Part shown: positions 58,829 to 64,000 of the stretch, in pieces
How the letters are laid out: every line of letters starts with the position of its first letter
How positions within the stretch are numbered: the first letter of the stretch is position 1
Notes under the pieces: generated by a model
What the model was told of the DNA's origin: nothing
Seen by the model: only the letters and a program-made list of their open reading frames with translations
The model's database searches: none
Source of the DNA: Thermohalobaculum sp965263335
Lineage (GTDB): Bacteria > Pseudomonadota > Alphaproteobacteria > Rhodobacterales > Rhodobacteraceae
Assembly: GCA_965263335.1 (NCBI GenBank)
Contig: CBDHHE010000007.1
Coordinates: 41,967 to 105,966, forward strand
Length of the DNA: 64,000 nt
Direction: 5' to 3'
Program-made: the position numbers and the translations under genes

Positions 58829-59929
58829 TCACTCGTGGGGCAGGGCTCCGAGACCCTGGAACATCTGGCGGATTCTGACGCTGGAGCGATTGCCCAGATC
58901 GTCGAAGTGATCTTCGAGCCAGTGGTCCGCTGCGTTGCGTCCGATCTCGAATAGATGCCGCAGGAACGCCCATTCGGCATTCAGCTTGGACGACGCGTCC
59001 AGAGGGCGCATCTGCTTGCGTGACTCGATCACATGCATGTGCATACGCCGATACTCGTCGGGATCGAGTTTGCCGCTGTCCAGCAACCGTCGCACGAAAT
59101 CGATGGCGCGCAGTTCGTGCAGCAACGCGCTGTTGAAGGTGATTTCGTTGACCCGGTTCTGTATGTCCTGTGCACTGCGTGGCGTGCCCTCCCGCAGAAC
59201 TGGGTTGATCTGGACGATGACGATGTCGTTGGAGGGGCTTGTGTGGAAGAACGGGAACAGAGGCGGGTTTCCCATGAAGCCGCCATCCCAGTAAGGGCTG
59301 CCGTCCACCTCGACAGCCTTGTAGAGAAAGGGCAGGCAGGCCGAAGCCATGACCGCGTCGAGCGTGATTTCATCGCGCTCGAAGACGCGGATCCGGCCGG
59401 TCTCAACATTCGTCGCAGAGATGAAAATGCCCATGTCCGCGCAGGCGCGGACCTTTTTGAAATCGATCAGCTCATCTACCAGATCGCGCAGGGGATTGTG
59501 ATCGAACAGGTTCAGATCGTAGGGTGATGCAACGCGCTGCAGCATGTTGAGCATCAGGTAGCCTGGTGAGTCGTCGAGCGACCAAGAACCTGTGAGATGC
59601 GCCCAGGCCGAGCGCTGGATCGGGCTTGCACGCGCCGCCCGGCTCGTGGCCTCCCAGAACTGGTGCAGCCGTGCGCGAGCGCCTTCTGCACCGTTCTCGT
59701 ACATGCCCTGCGCCGCGACGACCGCGTTCATCGCACCGGCCGATGTCCCGGAGATTGCTTCGATCCAGATTCGGTCGTCCTCGAAGAGCTTGTCCAGAAC
59801 GCCCCAGGTGAATGCCCCGTGGGCGCCGCCGCCCTGAAGTGCAATGTTGACCGCCTTCTCGTGGCGCTCGGTGCGCCGAGAGGGGCGCATCTGAGCGGCA
59901 TGCTTCTCCTTCCGGTATCGGCTCGGCAT
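58829..59929 (-). CDS. Patatin-like phospholipase
   Basis: A 366-residue patatin-fold acyl hydrolase. The oxyanion loop is NIALQGGGAHGAFTWGVLD (GGGAHG at 33-38), the nucleophile elbow ISGTSAGAMNAV (Ser63), and the catalytic Asp is in WDGGFMGNPPLFPF. The C-terminal 120 residues (HELRAIDFVRRLLDSGKLDP ... EDHFDDLGNRSSVRIRQMF) form a charged helical extension common to alphaproteobacterial members next to polyhydroxyalkanoate or lipid genes. ATG 59929 is used; the longer frame up to 60058 lacks family resemblance. Confidence 0.9.
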   Translation of the reverse strand: MPSRYRKEKHAAQMRPSRRTERHEKAVNIALQGGGAHGAFTWGVLDKLFEDDRIWIEAISGTSAGAMNAVVAAQGMYENGAEGARARLHQFWEATSRAARASPIQRSAWAHLTGSWSLDDSPGYLMLNMLQRVASPYDLNLFDHNPLRDLVDELIDFKKVRACADMGIFISATNVETGRIRVFERDEITLDAVMASACLPFLYKAVEVDGSPYWDGGFMGNPPLFPFFHTSPSNDIVIVQINPVLREGTPRSAQDIQNRVNEITFNSALLHELRAIDFVRRLLDSGKLDPDEYRRMHMHVIESRKQMRPLDASSKLNAEWAFLRHLFEIGRNAADHWLEDHFDDLGNRSSVRIRQMFQGLGALPHE

Positions 59930-60429
59930 GATTGGGTCCCCGTCACTGGCCACGAGTGCATTGCAACAAAGATGACACCGCATTGCAAAAGACGCCAGCC
60001 CTCGACTCGGTCCGTTTGAGGCAGGTGCGCGCGACACGTTGTTCCTTTTGGTCCGCATCAGGGCGGCAAACTGGCGCGCGAGGGAAACCTCGCCATGTGC
60101 ACCGGCGCATTGCTGAAGCCATATTCCTGCCGAGTCGATCCCGATGTCTCAGCCTTCGCTTCAGTGTGACGAATTGCTTGAATAGATGGCGGGTGTGCAC
60201 CATGCGCGCCCGGAGCCCGCCTCATCGCGCCCTTCGACCTGGCCAGCGGGAGGTTGCCACCAACGAACACGCTTGGGAGCCGGTTCTCAGATCGCATGAG
60301 AGGATGTTCGACGAAAGCGTCTGAATGGCCGCAGAGTCTCGGGCTTGCCAGCACCGCACAGGCGCGACATGATCGCCTCCAGGGACAGTCCGCGCCCGCG
60401 GGCGCATGGACAGATACAGGGAGACTCAT
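59930..60429 (+). other. Divergent intergenic region between patatin and peptide-transporter genes
   Basis: No gene recognised. Open frames here on both strands are short, Arg/Ser/Pro-rich and without family resemblance. It should hold promoters for both flanking units; GGGAGACTCAT just before 60430 supplies the ribosome site of the binding-protein gene. Confidence 0.5.
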
Positions 60430-62021
60430 ATGAAACGCGCTCTACCGCTTGCCGTAGCTTTGCTCGCCTCGGCGGCCATCGCTGCACCTGCCGCTGCGGA
60501 AACTTTCAAGTGGGGCTTTCAGGGCGATGTGCAGACGATGGATCCGCACGGCCTGTTCGAGACAATGACGCTGGGCTTCCAGCGCAACGTCTATGAAGGT
60601 CTTGTCATCCGCAATGACAAGATGGAGACGACAGGTGCGCTCGCGGAGAGCTGGGAGAAACATCGAGCCGACGGTCTGGCGCTTCAAGCTCCGTGAGGGT
60701 GTGAAGTTCCACAACGGCAATGACTTTACCGCCGAGGACGTCGCATTCAGCGTGGACCGGATCCGCACCGAAGGGTCGGACATGAAGGTGGTCGCCGGTC
60801 TCATTGAGAAAACGGAGATCATCGATGACTACACCATCGATTTGCACACTCCGGCACCTGACCCGATCCTCGTGAACCAGCTCGAAATCTTCTACATCAT
60901 GGACAAGGAGTGGGCCGAGGCGAACGGCGCACTGGCGGCCACGAACGTCAAGGGTGGTGACGAAGGCAACTTTGCCAACCTCAATGCCAACGGCACGGGT
61001 CCGTTTATGTTGAAGGAGCGCCAGACAGGCGTGAAAAACGGTTCTGGTGCGCAATCCTGACTACTGGGGCGATGCGCCGAGCAACGTCACCGAGGCCGTC
61101 TTCACACCGATCAGCCAGGACGCAACCCGGGTTGCCGCACTGATTTCGGGCGATGTCGATATGGTCTACCCGGTGCCGGTGCAGGACTGGCAGCGGCTCG
61201 AGGATGCGGCCGGAGTTGCGCCGCTTGCAGGGCCTGAAGCGCGGACGATTTTCCTCGGTATGGACCAGGACCGTGACGAACTCCTTGCATCGAACATCAA
61301 GGGCAAGAATCCCTTCAAGGACGTGCGCGTGCGCAAAGCGTTCATGCATGCCATCAACATTGAGGCGATCCAGCAGAAGGTCATGCGTGGTGCCTCGCAG
61401 CCGACTGGTCTGATGGTCGCGCCCGCCGTGAATGGCTTCAACGCAGACCTCAACAATTCTCGGCTTCCCTTTGATATCGAAACCGCAAAGGCGTTGATGG
61501 CCGAGGCGGGCTACGCCGATGGCTTCGAGGTCACGATGGATTGCCCGAACGACCGCTACGTCAATGACGAGAAGATCTGCCAGGCGGTTGCCTCGATGCT
61601 GGCGAAGATCGGCGTGAAGGTCGACCTGCTGGCACAGACCAAGTCGAAATACTTCGGCAAGGTGCTCGAGCAGAACAACTACGACACCTCATTCTTCCTG
61701 CTCGGCTGGACGCCCTCGACCTTCGACAGCCACAACCCGCTCGCAGCGATGATGTCGTGCCGGGGCGATGGCCTGGGTGCGTTCAATCTGGGCGGCTATT
61801 GCAACGAGCGTGTCACCGAACTCACCAAACTGATCCAGGGAGAGACGGATCAGGAGAAGCGCCAGTCGATGATCGACGAGGCCTTCCAGATCCACGCCGA
61901 CGAGGTCGGTCACATCCCGCTCCACCAGCAGCCGCTGAGCTGGGGCGTGTCGGATCGTGTGAGTGTCGTGCAGCGCCCGGACAATGTGCTCGATCTGCGC
62001 TATGTCTCGGTGAACAACTGA
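60430..62021 (+). pseudogene. Peptide/nickel-type ABC transporter substrate-binding protein, two frameshifts
   Basis: Conceptual joining of three frames gives one SBP_bac_5 protein of about 530 residues: signal peptide MKRALPLAVALLASAAIAAP, FKWGFQGDVQTMDPHGLFET, ALAESWE, then VWRFKLREGVKFHNGNDFTA, EDVAFSVDRIRTEG, NGTGPFMLKERQTGVK, then VRNPDYWGDAPSNVTEAVF to the end LDLRYVSVNN. The breaks are one extra base near 60662 (GAGAAAC) and one extra A in GAAAAAC near 61037. Without them the gene would be intact, so sequencing error or recent inactivation are both possible. It would bind peptides or similar oligomers in the periplasm. Confidence 0.85.
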
Positions 62022-62069
62022 GACCGGTTGGGCCGCTCCCCGGGGCGGCCCGTTTCCGGCGGGGGCTTG

Positions 62070-63048
62070 ATGCTCGGCTTTGTCGCCATGCGCCTTGTGC
62101 AGTCGGTTATCGTCATGCTGACGGTTGCCCTGATCGCGTTCGCGCTGTTTCGCTATGTCGGCGACCCGATCAACAACATGGTCGGGCAGGACACGACGCT
62201 CGAGGAGCGGGCGGCGCTGCGTGAGCGGCTCGGCCTGAACGATTCGTTTTTTGTGCAGTTCGCACGGTTTGCCGCGAACGCGGCGCAAGGCGAGTTCGGG
62301 TTCTCCTACCAGCACCGTCGCCCCGTGAGCGAGCTGATTGCGGAACGCCTTCCGGCGACGCTGGAACTGGCGCTGGTCTCGGCAATCCTGGCAATTGCTG
62401 TTGGGATTCCGATGGGGGTCTATACCGCGCTCCGACGATACGGGTTGCTCAGCCGGGCGTTCATGACGCTCTCGCTGGTGGGGATCAGCCTGCCAACCTT
62501 CCTCATCGGCATTCTCCTGATCCTGTTCTTCGGTGTCATGTTGCGCTGGTTGCCGACGTTCGGTCGGGGGGACGTCACAGAGATCGGTTGGTGGACGACG
62601 GGCTTCACCACCTCGTCGGGTTGCGCAGTCTGATCATGCCAGCGATCACGCTCGCGCTCTTCCAGATGACCCTGATCATGCGGCTGGTGCGGGCCGAGAT
62701 GCTGGAAGTTCTGCGCACGGACTTCGTGAAGTTCGGCCGGGCGCGTGGATTGCCCGACAACTATGTGCACTTCAAGATTGCCCTCAAGAACACGCTGGTA
62801 CCGGTGATCACGATCACGGGTTTGCAGCTTGGCTCGATCATCGCCTTCGCGATCATCACCGAGTCGGTTTTTCAGTGGCCCGGCATGGGCTGATGTTCAT
62901 CCAGGCGGTCTCGGAGGTGGATATTCCGGTCATGGCTTCGTACCTGGTGCTCATCGCGTTCCTGTTCGTGGTGATCAACCTGATTGTCGATGTGCTCTAC
63001 TTCGTGGTCGATCCGCGCCTGCGGGTCGATCGCACCGGAGGGCATTGA
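62070..63048 (+). pseudogene. DppB-type ABC permease with two frameshifts
   Basis: Joined frames give a full DppB/OppB permease: MLGFVAMRLVQSVIVMLTVA start, RERLGLNDSFFVQFARFA, LPATLELALVSAILAIAVGI, LVGISLPTFLIGILLILFFG, then after a break near 62622 LRSLIMPAITLALFQMTLIM, RTDFVKFGRARGLPDNYVHF (EAA-type loop) and, after a break near 62892, LMFIQAVSEVDIPVMASYLV to VDPRLRVDRTGGH. Each break is explained by one missing G in a G run (TCGGG-TTG; ATGGG-CTG). Starts 48 bases after the binding-protein gene. Confidence 0.85.
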
Positions 63049-63049
63049 C

Positions 63050-64000
63050 GTGGTGGAACAGGCTTCCGAGACGCCGATTTCAGCACCTGCGACACCCGGC
63101 AGGATAAAGCGGTTTCTGGACGGCGATATCTGGTACAGTTTCACCCGTTCGCCTGTGGTCGTGCTCTCGGCCATTTTTCTGACCGTGGCGCTCCTGGCTG
63201 CTGCGTTTGCGCCGGTGGTGGCGCCGCATGACCCGTTCGATCTGGCGTCCATCGACATCATGGACAGCTCGCTGCCACCCGCCTGGGACGAAAGCGAGGG
63301 CGACACGCGCTTCTGGCTCGGCACCGATGACCAGGGCCGGGACGTGCTGTCGACCATCATCTACGGCGCGCGCATCTCGCTGATCGTGGGCATTGCATCG
63401 GTGCTCTTTTCGCTGGTGATGGGGGTCGGTCTGGGGCTCGTCTCGGGCTATGTGGGCGGCAGGGTCGACGCCTTCATCATGCGCGTCGCCGACATTCAGC
63501 TGAGCTTTCCATCGATTCTGATCGCCTTGCTGATCGATGGGGTCGCGCGCTCAGTGATGCCGCGGGAAATGCACCAAGACCTGGCTTTCTACGTTTTGAT
63601 CTTCGCCATCGGCATTTCGGGCTGGGTGCAGTATGCCCGCACGGTGCGCGGCTCGACCATGGTGGAGCGCGAGAAGGAGTATGTGCAGGCTGCGCGTGTC
63701 ATAGGGATGGGGCCGGGGTTGATCCTGTGGCGCCACGTGCTGCCCAATGTGATGGGGCCGGTGCTGGTGATCGCGACCATTCATCTGGCGATCGCGATCA
63801 TCACCGAAGCGACGCTGTCGTTCCTGGGCGTGGGGTGCGCCGACGACGCCGTCTCTGGGCACGCTGATCCGGATCGGCAATGATTACCTGTTCTCGGGGG
63901 AGTGGTGGATCACGATCTTCCCCGGCATCGCTCTGGTGCTGCTGGTGCTGGCGATCAACCTGCTGGGCGACTGGTTGCGCGATGCATTGAACCCGAAGCT
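63050..64000 (+). pseudogene. DppC-type ABC permease with a frameshift, continues beyond window
   Basis: GTG 63050 (GGAGGG seven bases upstream) starts a DppC/OppC permease: DIWYSFTRSPVVVLSAIFLT, PVVAPHDPFDLASIDIMDSS, FWLGTDDQGRDVLSTIIYGA, RISLIVGIASVLFSLVMGVG, REKEYVQAARVIGMGPGLIL and WRHVLPNVMGPVLVIATIHL. After EATLSFLGVG the frame breaks near 63836 and another frame continues with TTPSLGTLIRIGNDYLFSGE and INLLGDWLRDALNPKL to the window edge. The local sequence there differs from the expected codons by a net single base. ATP-binding subunits would lie beyond the window. Confidence 0.85.

Noticed and set aside
1..64000. CRISPR arrays or a phage genome
   Set aside because: No regularly spaced direct repeats and no structural phage genes were seen; the integrase at 42492 stands alone.

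Overview
The window is GC-rich, densely packed bacterial chromosome. Gene content points to an alphaproteobacterium of the Rhodobacterales (Rhodobacteraceae/roseobacter type): an aerobic-type cobalamin operon with an alphaproteobacterial CobC, a murein/division (dcw) cluster whose leader resembles the Rhodobacter UpsM small RNA, meso-diaminopimelate-type MurE, an FtsZ ending in DIPAFLRRQ, and a DmdA-like demethylase. This assignment is inferred from families, not from a ribosomal marker.

Layout. (1) 1-6.9 kb, cobalamin: on the minus strand a DUF429-like protein, cobaltochelatase CbiX with a Cys/His-rich tail and a tiny His-containing membrane protein; divergently on the plus strand a DUF1636 protein, cobT, cobS, cobC, cobU/P and cobQ, almost all overlapping by a few bases. 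(2) 7.1-28.5 kb, the dcw cluster: structured leader RNA with its own terminator, then mraZ-rsmH-ftsL-ftsI-murE-murF-mraY-(86-aa orphan)-murD-ftsW-murG-(GNAT-like)-murC-(APC permease)-murB-ddl-ftsQ-ftsA-ftsZ, closed by a strong intrinsic terminator. lpxC is not next to ftsZ. (3) 28.7-36.5 kb, an accessory catabolic locus: a PhyH-type dioxygenase, a MarR repressor with a 14-bp palindrome in its divergent promoter, then an operon of a PanB homologue lacking two key residues, a Rieske oxygenase, a DmdA-like THF-dependent demethylase, a CitE/HpcH-like lyase, a SELENBP1-like methanethiol oxidase, a [2Fe-2S] ferredoxin and a CoA-binding protein. I find no described pathway with this set of genes and consider it the best candidate for an undescribed system. 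(4) 36.6-47.8 kb, a plastic zone: a threonine aldolase/M20 deacetylase chimeric pseudogene, a GntR regulator, a eutA-like pseudogene followed by an intact ectoine-hydrolase-like M24 protein and a second PhyH dioxygenase, a decayed IS3 element, a P4-type integrase, an IS1182 element with an internal stop, a 2-methylfumaryl-CoA isomerase-like CoA transferase and a resolvase fragment, ending at a tRNA-Ala(CGC) gene. (5) 48-60 kb, ordinary backbone: YggT, chromate transporter, DUF4261 protein, metallo-beta-lactamase-fold hydrolase, EF-hand protein, modABC, FecR plus CHASE2-adenylate cyclase, shikimate dehydrogenase and patatin. (6) 60.4-64 kb, a peptide/oligopeptide ABC operon (binding protein and two permeases) in which every gene carries single-base frameshifts, mostly in A or G runs.

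How the parts work together. The cobalamin genes cover cobalt insertion and the late steps (cobyric acid synthesis, lower-loop assembly, phosphate removal). The dcw genes make lipid-linked peptidoglycan precursors and the divisome. The accessory locus combines demethylation onto tetrahydrofolate, oxygenase/ferredoxin chemistry and methanethiol oxidation. That suggests breakdown of a methylated, probably sulfur-containing, compound; this last step is inference.
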